Of a stretch of DNA of 64,000 nucleotides, positions 21,286 to 29,595 are shown in pieces (the stretch's first letter is position 1; every line of letters starts with the position of its first letter). The stretch is from an uncultured Chiayiivirga sp. (GTDB lineage Bacteria > Pseudomonadota > Gammaproteobacteria > Xanthomonadales > Xanthomonadaceae), in the NCBI GenBank assembly GCA_934525595.1, contig CAKSZJ010000009.1, forward strand, positions 37,576 through 101,575, in the 5' to 3' direction. The position numbers and the translations under genes are program-made. The notes beneath the pieces are model-generated. The model had not been told where the DNA came from. It did no database searches and was given only the letters and a program-made list of their open reading frames with translations.

Positions 21286-23022
21286 ATGAGCGTGGCCTCG
21301 GGCATGCGGATTCGCCGCCGTGCCGTAGTGGATTCGTCGTTCTGGCCCGATGCCGTCCATCCGGTCCTTCGACGCGTCTATGCTGCACGCGGCGTGACCG
21401 ATCCGGCTCAGATAAGCCATCGCCTGGGCGGGTTGGCACCGCCGGATGGGCTGCAGGGGCTCGACCACGCGGTCGAACTTCTGGACGAGGCGATCGCGTC
21501 CGACTGGCGCATCTGCGTCGTCGGTGATTTCGATGCCGACGGCGCGACCGGCACTGCGGTGGCGGTGCGCGGGCTGCGCGCGCTGGGCGCGCGACGGGTG
21601 TTCCACCGCGTGCCGCACCGCCTGCGCCACGGCTATGGCCTCTCGGTGGGGCTGGTGGGCGAACTGGCGGTCGATCCTCCCGATCTGGTCATCACGGTCG
21701 ACAGCGGTATCGCCTGCATCGACGGCGTGGCGGCCGCGCGCGCGGCCGGCATGCGCGTCATCGTCACCGATCACCACTTGCCCGGCGCACGGCTGCCGGC
21801 GGCCGATGCCATCGTCAACCCGAATGCGCCAGGGGACGGTTTCCCCAGCAAGGCGCTGGCCGGTGTCGGCGTGGTGTTCTACCTGCTGCTTGCGCTGCGC
21901 GCGCAGCGGCGCAGGCGCGGCGCTTTTCCCGCCGGCGCCGAGCCGGATCTTTCCAGCCTGCTCGACCTCGTGGCCGTGGGCACCGTGGCCGACATGGTGC
22001 CGCTCGATGCCAACAACCGCATCCTCGTCAGTGCCGGCCTCAGGCGCCTGCGCGGCAACGCCGGACAGCCGGGCCTGCGCGCCCTTCTGCAGGTCGCAGG
22101 GCGCGAGCACGCCCGCCTGACCTGTGCGGATCTGGGTTTCGCGGTGGGGCCGCGCATCAATGCCGCGGGGCGGCTGGAGGACATGGCGCTGGGCATCGAG
22201 TGCCTGCTTGCGGACGACGAGGCGCAGGCGCTGCAGCTGGCGACCCGTCTTGACGCGATCAACCGCGAACGCCGTGCCCTGCAGGAAGAGATGCTGCAGC
22301 AGGCCGAGGCGCTCGCGGCCGGTTGCATCGCCGCCATCGATGCCGGCAGCGATGGCGAGAGCGCGCTGTGCGTGTACGACGAGGGGTGGCATCCCGGCGT
22401 GGTCGGCCTGGTGGCCTCGCGCCTGAAGGATCGCGTGCATCGCCCGGTGATTGCCTTTGCGCCGGGCGGCGAAGACGGCCTGTTGCGTGGCTCGGCGCGT
22501 TCGATCGCCGGTTTCCACATCCGCGACGCACTTGCCGACGTGGCTTCCGCACATCCGGGAATGATTGCGCGCTTTGGCGGACACGCGATGGCGGCCGGCC
22601 TGAGCCTTGCGCCCGAGCGTCTCGGCGCCTTCCGCGATGCCTTCCTCGCGCTGGCTGGGGCGCGTCTGGACGCCACCCTCCTGCAGCAGGAGATATTGAC
22701 CGACGGCGCGCTCGCGCCGCAGGACATGAGCCGCGCGCTGGCGGAGGAAATCCGCGACGGCGGCCCCTGGGGCCAGGGCTTCCCCGAGCCGCTGTTCGAC
22801 GACGAGTTCCTTGTTGCAGGCTGGCGTCCGGTGGGCAGCGGCCACCTCAAGCTGCAGCTGCGCCACGCCGGTTCGGGCCATCCCATCGACGCCATCCACT
22901 TCGGCGGTTTCGACGGTACGCCTCCGGCGTCACGCCTGCACCTGGCCTATCAGCTTGAAACCGACGACTTCCGCGATCGCTGTGGAGTGCAGCTTCTGGT
23001 GCGGCATCGCTTCGAGGCGTGA
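21286..23022 (+). CDS. recJ: single-stranded-DNA-specific exonuclease RecJ
   Basis: A 5'-to-3' ssDNA exonuclease of the DHH family used in recombination and mismatch and base-excision repair. It has 578 residues (E. coli 577). The metal-binding motifs are visible: VVGDFDADGATG with Asp81, VTVDSGI, and TDHHLPG with Asp162. The DHHA1 RNA-binding-like domain follows (GRLEDMALGIECLLADD and GGHAMAAGLSL). The start ATG at 21286 lies five bases after rpfE; an in-frame ATG six codons in is an alternative. Last gene of the car-rec unit; it converges with mgtE. Confidence 0.97.
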   Translation: MSVASGMRIRRRAVVDSSFWPDAVHPVLRRVYAARGVTDPAQISHRLGGLAPPDGLQGLDHAVELLDEAIASDWRICVVGDFDADGATGTAVAVRGLRALGARRVFHRVPHRLRHGYGLSVGLVGELAVDPPDLVITVDSGIACIDGVAAARAAGMRVIVTDHHLPGARLPAADAIVNPNAPGDGFPSKALAGVGVVFYLLLALRAQRRRRGAFPAGAEPDLSSLLDLVAVGTVADMVPLDANNRILVSAGLRRLRGNAGQPGLRALLQVAGREHARLTCADLGFAVGPRINAAGRLEDMALGIECLLADDEAQALQLATRLDAINRERRALQEEMLQQAEALAAGCIAAIDAGSDGESALCVYDEGWHPGVVGLVASRLKDRVHRPVIAFAPGGEDGLLRGSARSIAGFHIRDALADVASAHPGMIARFGGHAMAAGLSLAPERLGAFRDAFLALAGARLDATLLQQEILTDGALAPQDMSRALAEEIRDGGPWGQGFPEPLFDDEFLVAGWRPVGSGHLKLQLRHAGSGHPIDAIHFGGFDGTPPASRLHLAYQLETDDFRDRCGVQLLVRHRFEA

Positions 23023-23077
23023 TGCGGACTGCTGAGAAAACCGGGAGTTCTGCGCACGGCGCGTGATGGCCCGGGCG

Positions 23078-24439
23078 TCAACCCAGCAGCACCAGCGTCG
23101 ACAGCCCCAGGAAGGTGAAGAAGCCCAGGGAGTCGGTCAGCGCCGTGAGGAATATCCCGCTGCCCAGCGCCGGGTCGAAGCCCATGCGCTTGAGCAGCAG
23201 CGGAATCGTCACGCCCACCATCGCGGCGAGCAGGAGATTGGCGGTCAGCGCCACGAAGATCACCAGTGACAGGCCCACGCTCCTGAACCAGGCGAACACG
23301 ATCAGGCCCAGCACCGCGCCCATGAGCAGCCCGTTGAACAGCGCCACGCGCAGTTCCTTCCACAGCAGGATCATCACGTTGGACGCGCCCACCTGTCCCA
23401 GCGCCAGCCCGCGGATGGTGAGCGCCAGCACCTGGGTTCCGGCATTGCCGCCCAGGCCGGCAACCATCGGCATGAGCACCGCGAGCGCCACCAGCTGGTC
23501 GATCGTGTCCTCGAACTGGCCGACCACGTTGGCGGCGACGAAGGCGGTGCACAGGTTCACGAACAGCCACACCAGCCGGCGGCGCATCGCGCGCCATACC
23601 GGACTGAACAGATCCTCGTCCTCGCCCAGACCGGCCGCGCCAAGCGCCTGGTGCTCGGCCTGCTCGCGGATGATGTCCACCACGTCGTCGATGGTGATGC
23701 GGCCGAGCAGGATGTTGTTCTCGTCCACCACCGGGGCCGAGACCCAGTCGTGGTCGGAGAACTGGTTGGCCACCTCGCGCTCGCTGGTGCCCGCAGGGAT
23801 GGCCGACTGCTCGTCGTCGAGCAGCTCGTTGATCGGCGTCGATGCCTCGTGGGTAAGCAGCGCGGTGAGCGAGACCCGGCCCAGGTACTGATGCCGGCGG
23901 CTGACGGCGAACAGGTAGTCGGTGTGGTCGGGCAGCTCGCCGCGCAGGCGCAGGTAGCGCAGCACCACGTCCACCGTGGTGTCGGCGCGCACCGTCACCA
24001 CGTCGGGATTCATCAGGCGTCCCGCGGTGCCTTCCGGGAACGAGAGCACCTGTTCGAGACGATCGCGGTTCTCGCGGTCCATCGCGCGCAGGACTTCCTC
24101 GATCACCTGGTCGGGGAGGTCTTCGGCGATGTCGGCGAGGTCGTCGATGTCGAGGTCTTCGACCGCGGCGACCAGTTCGTCCGGATCCATCTCCGCGATC
24201 AGGCTTTCACGCACGTCCTCGCCGACGTGGACCAGCACCTCGCCGTCGTCTTCCGGATCGACCAGCCCCCACACCAGGGAACGCTTGGGCGTAGGCAGGG
24301 ACTCGAGAAGGTTGGCGATCTCGGCCGGCGAAAGCGTGTTGATCAGGCGCCGCACCGGCCCCAGCCGGCCGGTGTCGAGCGCGTCCGAAAGCAGCCGCAG
24401 CTGCCGGGCGGTCCTGTCGTGGCGGGAGGCGTCGGCCAT
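23078..24439 (-). CDS. mgtE: magnesium transporter MgtE
   Basis: Mg2+ channel/transporter of the inner membrane. The 453-residue protein has the N-terminal MgtE superhelical domain with its repeats (LLESLPTPKRSLVWGLVD; DIAEDLPDQVIEEVLRAMD), two CBS domains (about 135-260; APVVDENNILLGRITIDDVV), and five C-terminal membrane helices with the pore signature MPMVAGLGGNAGTQVLALT and GVTIPLLLKRMGFDPALGSG. In the family the cytosolic domains sense Mg2+ and gate the pore. ATG 24439 has a GGAG site eight bases ahead. Upstream on the same strand is yidD, 112 bases away. Confidence 0.96.
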   Translation of the reverse strand: MADASRHDRTARQLRLLSDALDTGRLGPVRRLINTLSPAEIANLLESLPTPKRSLVWGLVDPEDDGEVLVHVGEDVRESLIAEMDPDELVAAVEDLDIDDLADIAEDLPDQVIEEVLRAMDRENRDRLEQVLSFPEGTAGRLMNPDVVTVRADTTVDVVLRYLRLRGELPDHTDYLFAVSRRHQYLGRVSLTALLTHEASTPINELLDDEQSAIPAGTSEREVANQFSDHDWVSAPVVDENNILLGRITIDDVVDIIREQAEHQALGAAGLGEDEDLFSPVWRAMRRRLVWLFVNLCTAFVAANVVGQFEDTIDQLVALAVLMPMVAGLGGNAGTQVLALTIRGLALGQVGASNVMILLWKELRVALFNGLLMGAVLGLIVFAWFRSVGLSLVIFVALTANLLLAAMVGVTIPLLLKRMGFDPALGSGIFLTALTDSLGFFTFLGLSTLVLLG

Positions 24440-24551
24440 CGGGCGCTCCGGGAGTGGAAGGAAAGCGGACTTCGCTGCGGGCCGCCGCCGGTGGCGCATT
24501 ATCCTAGCCCGGCGGCGGTGCAGGCCAGCCCCGTCGCGTCGCGCGGCACCT

Positions 24552-24791
24552 TCAGTCGCGCTGTGCGGGCGAAGGCGCGCGGTGTGGCACCGGATCCAGC
24601 CCGCCTTCGCACAGCGGCTGGCAGCGCGCGAGCCGCTTGATCGCGAGCCAGCCACCGCGCAGGTGGCCGTGCACCTGGATGGCCTCGATGGCGTACATCG
24701 AGCAGCTGGGATGGAAGCGGCAGTGCTGCCCCAGCAGCGGACTGATGAAGCGCTTGTAGCCGCGCAGCAGCGCGATGACCGGAGAATTCAT
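24552..24791 (-). CDS. yidD: membrane protein insertion efficiency factor YidD
   Basis: A 79-residue protein with the complete YidD signature: [20 protein letters not shown], then [15 protein letters not shown] and [14 protein letters not shown]. The amphipathic N-terminus associates with the inner membrane and helps YidC-dependent insertion. yidD is usually in the rpmH-rnpA-yidD-yidC cluster; here it stands away from that cluster, next to mgtE. Its start lies opposite the dksA promoter region, so the two genes are divergent. Confidence 0.94.
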   Translation of the reverse strand: MNSPVIALLRGYKRFISPLLGQHCRFHPSCSMYAIEAIQVHGHLRGGWLAIKRLARCQPLCEGGLDPVPHRAPSPAQRD

Positions 24792-24832
24792 GGAGGGACG
24801 CGCCGGGATGCGGATTCCCGCCCGCGGCGCGC

Positions 24833-24861
24833 TTGCCGCTTTGGGGGGACTAGGCTATAAC
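24833..24861 (+). promoter_or_regulatory. sigma-70 promoter of dksA
   Basis: TTGCCG (24833-24838), 17 bases, TATAAC (24856-24861). It gives a leader of about 40 bases before the GTG start at 24907. Confidence 0.75.
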
Positions 24862-24906
24862 ACGCGACCACTCGTGCTCAACGACGATTCTCCGGGGGCC
24901 TCCACC

Positions 24907-25878
24907 GTGGCAACGAAAGCGACAGCGTCTGATCGATCTCCCGCCAAGGCGGCTGCGAAGGCCGGCAAGGCCGTCAAGAAGCCCGCTGCCCGGCCCGTGG
25001 CCAAGGCTGTCGCGAAGAAGGCGACGGCCGGCGCGGCGGCGAAAAAGACCGTCGTGAAGGCGCCGGTCGCGAAGAAGGCGGCGGTGAAGAAGGCCGCTGC
25101 GAAGGCGCCGCCGGCGAAGAAGGCCCCGCCGGCGAAGAAGGTCGGCGGCACGCCGGCCAGCGCCATCAAGCGCGTCGCCGAATCGCTGGTGCGCCTGGTC
25201 AAGCCGAAGGCTGCCGCGACCAAGGCCGTCCCCACCAAGGCATCGAAGACCGGGAGCGCTGGCAAGGCCGCGGCCAGGCCGGCATCCCGCACCACTGGAA
25301 ATACCCGCAAGGCGACCGTCGCGCCGGCCAAGGCCGCGCCGGCAAAGACCGTCGTGCAAACCCCTGCAAGGAAGAAGATGACCCACGCTGCACCGCAAAC
25401 CGCCAAGGCCAGGACGCCTGTGGCGGCACCTCCCGCCGCCGATTCCGGCACAGCCATCCTGCCCGACCGTCCCGACCTGCCGATGGGCTATCGCCCCAAG
25501 CCGGGTGAGGAGTACATGAGCCCCGAGCAGCTCGAGTATTTCCGCCAGAAGCTCATGAAATGGCGCGCGGACCTGGTCGAGGAATCGCAGCAGACCATCG
25601 ACAACCTGCGCGAGGAAGTGCGCGACGTCGGTGACGACGCCGAGCGCGCCACGCGCGAGACGGAAAATTCACTCGAACTGCGCACCCGCGATCGCTATCG
25701 CAAGCTGATCTCCAAGATCGACAAGGCGCTCAAGCGCATTGAGGAGGGCGATTACGGCTACTGCGAGGAAACCGGCGAGGAAATCGGCCTGGAGCGCCTG
25801 GAGGCGCGCCCCATCGCCACCCTGAGCTTCGACGCGCAGGAGCGCTGGGAGCACCGCCAGAAGCTGATGGGCGACTGA
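24907..25878 (+). CDS. dksA: DksA-type RNA polymerase-binding factor with a long histone-like N-terminus
   Basis: Predicted secondary-channel partner of RNA polymerase that works with ppGpp. It has 323 residues against about 150 in E. coli. Residues 1 to about 188 are Lys/Ala/Pro-rich with repeated KKA and PAKKA units, like histone H1 tails. The DksA part starts near 190 (DLPMGYRPKPGEEYMSPEQL). It has the coiled coil with an acidic tip (DVGDDAERA, Asp and Glu at the two key positions) and the fold GDYGYCEETGEEIGLERLEA. Of the four zinc cysteines only Cys286 remains; the others are Thr289, Ser307 and Ala310, so no zinc site. The GTG at 24907 is inferred from the promoter and a G-rich site upstream; the exact start is uncertain. 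Confidence 0.88.
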   Translation: MATKATASDRSPAKAAAKAGKAVKKPAARPVAKAVAKKATAGAAAKKTVVKAPVAKKAAVKKAAAKAPPAKKAPPAKKVGGTPASAIKRVAESLVRLVKPKAAATKAVPTKASKTGSAGKAAARPASRTTGNTRKATVAPAKAAPAKTVVQTPARKKMTHAAPQTAKARTPVAAPPAADSGTAILPDRPDLPMGYRPKPGEEYMSPEQLEYFRQKLMKWRADLVEESQQTIDNLREEVRDVGDDAERATRETENSLELRTRDRYRKLISKIDKALKRIEEGDYGYCEETGEEIGLERLEARPIATLSFDAQERWEHRQKLMGD

Positions 25879-25895
25879 GGCCCGGCCGCATCATC

Positions 25896-25920
25896 GAAAG
25901 GGCGCCGACGGCGCCCTTTC
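25896..25920. terminator. bidirectional hairpin between dksA and ppx
   Basis: A perfect 11-base inverted repeat, GAAAGGGCGCC / GGCGCCCTTTC, around GAC. It is 17 bases past dksA and overlaps the ppx stop codon by two bases. T runs are short on both sides, so termination may be modest. Confidence 0.65.
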
Positions 25921-27427
25921 ACTCCGTGTCGCTGACGCAGAGCTCCAGCCCCACCTCCGCCAGATCCTCGCGCTCGGTCGCAAGGTCGGCGCGCGCCAGC
26001 GCGTGCCCGGCCAGCCAGGCGCGCGGGATCGCGAGCCGGACCCGGGCCCCGCTCGCATGCAGGCCCAGGCTGGGCGGCTCGGTGGCGTGGCTGCGGCACA
26101 GCAGGATGGCAAGGCGCAGCAGCACGGCGCTGCGCAGCGCCGCGCCCGCGGTGCGCCCCGACAGGCCCGACAGCAGGCTGCGCGACAGGCCGCGGCGCTG
26201 GCAGCGCACCAGCGCCGCCAGCACCGTCTGCTCCTGACGCGAAAAGCCGTCGATGTCGGAGTTGGCGATGACGTAGGCCGCGTGCTTCTGGTGCTGGCTG
26301 TGCGAGATGGCCAGGCCCAGCTCGTGCAGGCGCGCGGCCCAGCCGAGCATGAGGCGGTCGTCGTCGTCCAGTTCCCAGGCGTCCCGCACCTGGTCGAACA
26401 GGACCAGCGCCATGGATTCCACCCGCGCCGCGTGGTCGGCATCGACGCCATAGCGCAGCGCCATGGCGGCGATTGCTGCGTCACGCGGGTCGCGGTTCTG
26501 GCTGCGTCCCAGCATGTCGTGGAGGATGCCCTCGCGCATGGCGGTCTCGCAGGCGCGCATCTGCGTCAGGCCCAGCTCGCGGAACGCGGTGGCCATCACC
26601 AGCAGCCCGCCGGCAATGACCGGGCGGCGCTCGGCGGAAACACCGGGAAGGCGGATGTCCTCGATGCGGCGGAACGCGAGCAGGGCCTTGACCGAGCGCT
26701 CCAGGCCCGCGCGGGTGATGGCATCCGCCGGGGCGCCTTCTGCCGTCTGCATTTCCGCGATGGCCCGCGCCGTGCCGGAAGAGCCGATCGCCTCGTCCCA
26801 GCCCAGCGTGCGGTAGGCGCTGGAAAACTGCTGGAACTGCTGGGCCAGCTCCAGCTGGCCGGCCTGCCAGCGCTGCGGCGAAAGCCTGCCGTCCGCAAAG
26901 AAGCGGCGCGTCGTGGCCACGCAGCCCATCTGCAGGCTTTCGCGCTCCAGCGGCTGGAAGCCGGTGCCGATGATGAACTCGGTGGAGCCGCCGCCGATGT
27001 CGATCACCAGCCGGCGCGCATCGCTGGGCGGCAGCCCGTGCGCCACGCCCAGGTAGATCAGACGCGCTTCCTCGCGCCCGGAGACCACTTCGATGGCATG
27101 GCCCAGCGCGGTTTCCGCAGGGATCAGGAAGGCCTGCGGATTGCGCAGCCGGCGCACCGTGTTGGTGGCGATTGCGCGTACCCGGTTGGACGGCAGGCTG
27201 TGGATGCGTTCGCCGAAGCGCGCCAGGCAGGCAAACGCGCGTTCGCGCGCCGCAGGCTCCAGGTCGCCATTGCTGCGCAGGCCGGTGGCGATGCGCACCG
27301 TCTCGCGCAGGCGGTCCACGACGCGCAGCTGCCCCAGCACGTTGCGCGCCACCACCATGTGGAAGCTGTTGGAGCCCAGATCGATGGCCGCCATCAGCTC
27401 GCCTTCGCGCAGGGCGGTGCTGCTCAT
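25919..27427 (-). CDS. ppx: exopolyphosphatase
   Basis: Ppx/GppA phosphatase that removes terminal phosphate from polyphosphate (the family also includes pppGpp hydrolases). It has 502 residues with the ASKHA-fold phosphate loops ELMAAIDLGSNSFHMVVARN at the N-terminus and LVIDIGGGSTEFIIG, IATNTVRRLRN and SGTARAIAEM further on, and an HD-like C-terminal half (WAARLHELGLAISHSQHQKH). The start at 27427 forms an ATGA overlap with the ppk stop; an ATG two codons further upstream (27433) is equally possible. Synthesis and breakdown enzymes of polyphosphate are thus made from one messenger. Confidence 0.95.
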   Translation of the reverse strand: MSSTALREGELMAAIDLGSNSFHMVVARNVLGQLRVVDRLRETVRIATGLRSNGDLEPAARERAFACLARFGERIHSLPSNRVRAIATNTVRRLRNPQAFLIPAETALGHAIEVVSGREEARLIYLGVAHGLPPSDARRLVIDIGGGSTEFIIGTGFQPLERESLQMGCVATTRRFFADGRLSPQRWQAGQLELAQQFQQFSSAYRTLGWDEAIGSSGTARAIAEMQTAEGAPADAITRAGLERSVKALLAFRRIEDIRLPGVSAERRPVIAGGLLVMATAFRELGLTQMRACETAMREGILHDMLGRSQNRDPRDAAIAAMALRYGVDADHAARVESMALVLFDQVRDAWELDDDDRLMLGWAARLHELGLAISHSQHQKHAAYVIANSDIDGFSRQEQTVLAALVRCQRRGLSRSLLSGLSGRTAGAALRSAVLLRLAILLCRSHATEPPSLGLHASGARVRLAIPRAWLAGHALARADLATEREDLAEVGLELCVSDTE

Positions 27428-29532
27428 CGGCATAGGCGTGCTATCAGCGCGTTCTGGGCGGAGTGGGGCATTTCGTCACCCTGGGGTTCGTTGCGAAGGT
27501 AGCTGCCGTCCGGCTGCAGCGACCAGGACTGCGTGTTGTCGGCCAGGTAGTTGACCAGCTCCTCATCGTGGACACGCTGCGCCAGCGCCGGATCCAGGAT
27601 GGGGAAGCAGGTCTCGATGCGGCGCAGCAGGTTGCGTTCGAGCCAGTCGGCGCTGGAGCAATACAGCTCCGGCTCGCCGTCGTTGCCGAACCAGTAGACC
27701 CGCGCGTGTTCGAGGAACCGCCCCACGACCGAGCGCACCCGGATCGTTTCGGACACCCCCGGCACGCCGGGGCGCAGGCAGCAGGCGCCGCGCACGATGA
27801 GGTCGATCTCCACGCCCGCCCGGGATGCCTCGTACAGCGCCCGCATCACCTGCGGCTCGTTGAGCGCATTGATCTTGGCGACGATGCGGCCTGCTTTGCC
27901 GGCCTGCGCGTGCGCGGCCTCGCGCCGGATCTTCACCAGCAGTGCCGCATGCAGGGTGAAGGGGGCCTGCAGCAGGCGCGTCAGCTTGAACGACGGCACC
28001 AGGCCGGAGAGCTGCTGGAACAGACGGTGCACGTCCTCGCCGATTTCCGGGTGCGCGGTCATCAGGCCGATGTCGGTGTACTGGCGCGCCGTGCCGGTGT
28101 GGTAGTTGCCGGTGGACAGGTGGGTATAGCGCTGCAGCCGGCTGCCCTCGCGCCGCACGATCAGCAGCATCTTGGCGTGGGTTTTGTAACCCACCACGCC
28201 GTAGACCACCTGCACGCCGGCTTCCTGCAGGCGATCGGCCAGGCCCAGGTTGGCCTCTTCGTCGAAGCGGGCGCGCAGCTCGATCACGACGGTGACGTCC
28301 TTGCCGCTGCGCGCCGCCTCCACCAGATGCTCCACCAGCACCGAATCCTTGCCGGTGCGGTAAAGCGTCTGCTTGATCGCCAGCACGTCCGGATCGCGCG
28401 CCGCGGTCTTGATCAGGCAGACCACGGCGTTGAAGGAGTCGAAGGGGTGGTGCAGCAGCACGTCGCCGGCGCGCAGCGTGTCGAAGATGCGCTCCTCCTC
28501 GCCCTCGGGGTGGCGGCGCGAGGCGAACGGCGGAAACTTCAGCTCCGGGCGGTCCACCAGATCGTAGACCGCGGTGACGCGGTTGAGGTTGACCGGGCCG
28601 TTGATGCGGTAGACGGCATTGGGGGCGAGCTCGAAGTTTTCCAGCAGCGACTGCACGATGTCGTTCGGGCAGCTTTCGGCGATCTCCAGCCGCACCGCCC
28701 GCGCAAAGCCGCGTCCGCGCAGCTCATCCTGCACCGCGTGGGCGATGTTTTCCACTTCGTCCTCGTCCACGAACAGTTCGGAATTGCGCGTCACGCGGAA
28801 CTGGTGGATGCCCTTGACCCGCATTCCGGGAAACATCTCCCCGGCAAAGCTCGACAGCGTGGCCGACAGCAGGACGAAATCGTGCGGCCCGCCGGAAACG
28901 GATTCGGGGAGCTGGATGATGCGCGGCAGCGAACGCGGCGCGCGCACGATCGCCATGCCGCTGGCGCGCCCGAAGGCGTCCTTGCCCTGCAGCACGACCA
29001 CGACGTTGAGGCTCTTGTTGAGGATGCGCGGGAACGGATGCGCCGGATCCAGCCCCAGCGGTGAAAGCACCGGCATGATGTCGCTGACGAAGTGCTGCTT
29101 GAGCCAGCGTCTCTGGCGGGCGTTCCAGGCTTCCGGCGACAGGATGCGCACGCCGGCTGCGTCCAGCGCCGGGCGCAGGGTCTGGCGCCAGTAGCGGTAC
29201 TGGGTATCGACCAGCTCGGTGGCGCGTGCGTGGATCAGGTTGAGCAGGGTGCTGATCGGGATCGCATCGGGCGGCAGCGGCGAACCCATTTCCTGCATGT
29301 GGTGCACGCCCGCGACCCGGATCTCGAAGAACTCATCGAGATTGGTGCAGGAAATGCACAGGTAGCGCAGGCGCTCGAGCAGCGGCACGCGCTCGTCCAT
29401 GGCCTGGGCCAGCACGCGGAAGTTGAACTCCAGCTGCGAAAGCTCGCGGTTGAGGTACAGGGCAGGGTCGTCGAGGTCGCGCGCGGGCGCGGCCTTCTTC
29501 GGGCTGTGGGTGCTCGGGACGGGACGCGGCAT
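27424..29532 (-). CDS. ppk: polyphosphate kinase 1
   Basis: Makes polyphosphate from ATP through a phosphohistidine intermediate at the membrane. The 702 residues match the family (E. coli 688). The N-terminal domain starts LYLNRELSQLEFNFRVLAQA; the catalytic domains carry VVIELRARFDEEANL and GYKTHAKMLLI, in which His452 is the expected autophosphorylated histidine. IDLIVRGACCLRPGVPG is also typical. The frame is open to a GTG at 29583; I use ATG 29532, which starts the family-like region after a variable Pro-rich lead. Followed by ppx with a four-base overlap; preceded 63 bases upstream by the M48 protease gene on the same strand. Confidence 0.96.
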   Translation of the reverse strand: MPRPVPSTHSPKKAAPARDLDDPALYLNRELSQLEFNFRVLAQAMDERVPLLERLRYLCISCTNLDEFFEIRVAGVHHMQEMGSPLPPDAIPISTLLNLIHARATELVDTQYRYWRQTLRPALDAAGVRILSPEAWNARQRRWLKQHFVSDIMPVLSPLGLDPAHPFPRILNKSLNVVVVLQGKDAFGRASGMAIVRAPRSLPRIIQLPESVSGGPHDFVLLSATLSSFAGEMFPGMRVKGIHQFRVTRNSELFVDEDEVENIAHAVQDELRGRGFARAVRLEIAESCPNDIVQSLLENFELAPNAVYRINGPVNLNRVTAVYDLVDRPELKFPPFASRRHPEGEEERIFDTLRAGDVLLHHPFDSFNAVVCLIKTAARDPDVLAIKQTLYRTGKDSVLVEHLVEAARSGKDVTVVIELRARFDEEANLGLADRLQEAGVQVVYGVVGYKTHAKMLLIVRREGSRLQRYTHLSTGNYHTGTARQYTDIGLMTAHPEIGEDVHRLFQQLSGLVPSFKLTRLLQAPFTLHAALLVKIRREAAHAQAGKAGRIVAKINALNEPQVMRALYEASRAGVEIDLIVRGACCLRPGVPGVSETIRVRSVVGRFLEHARVYWFGNDGEPELYCSSADWLERNLLRRIETCFPILDPALAQRVHDEELVNYLADNTQSWSLQPDGSYLRNEPQGDEMPHSAQNALIARLCR

Positions 29533-29595
29533 CCTGAAAGCATAGCAATCGCCGGGTCGTCGTGGGTGACAGGGGGATGCCACGGGTGCCGCGCT

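Noticed and set aside
24552..24791. yidD as a sign of a nearby replication origin.
   Set aside because: dnaA, rpmH, rnpA and yidC are not in the window, and no cluster of DnaA boxes was noticed; the gene is simply relocated.
24907..25470. Lys/Ala repeat stretch as a possible DNA repeat or misassembly.
   Set aside because: The units are imperfect at DNA level and keep reading frame over more than 180 codons, so it is coding low-complexity sequence, not a simple repeat.
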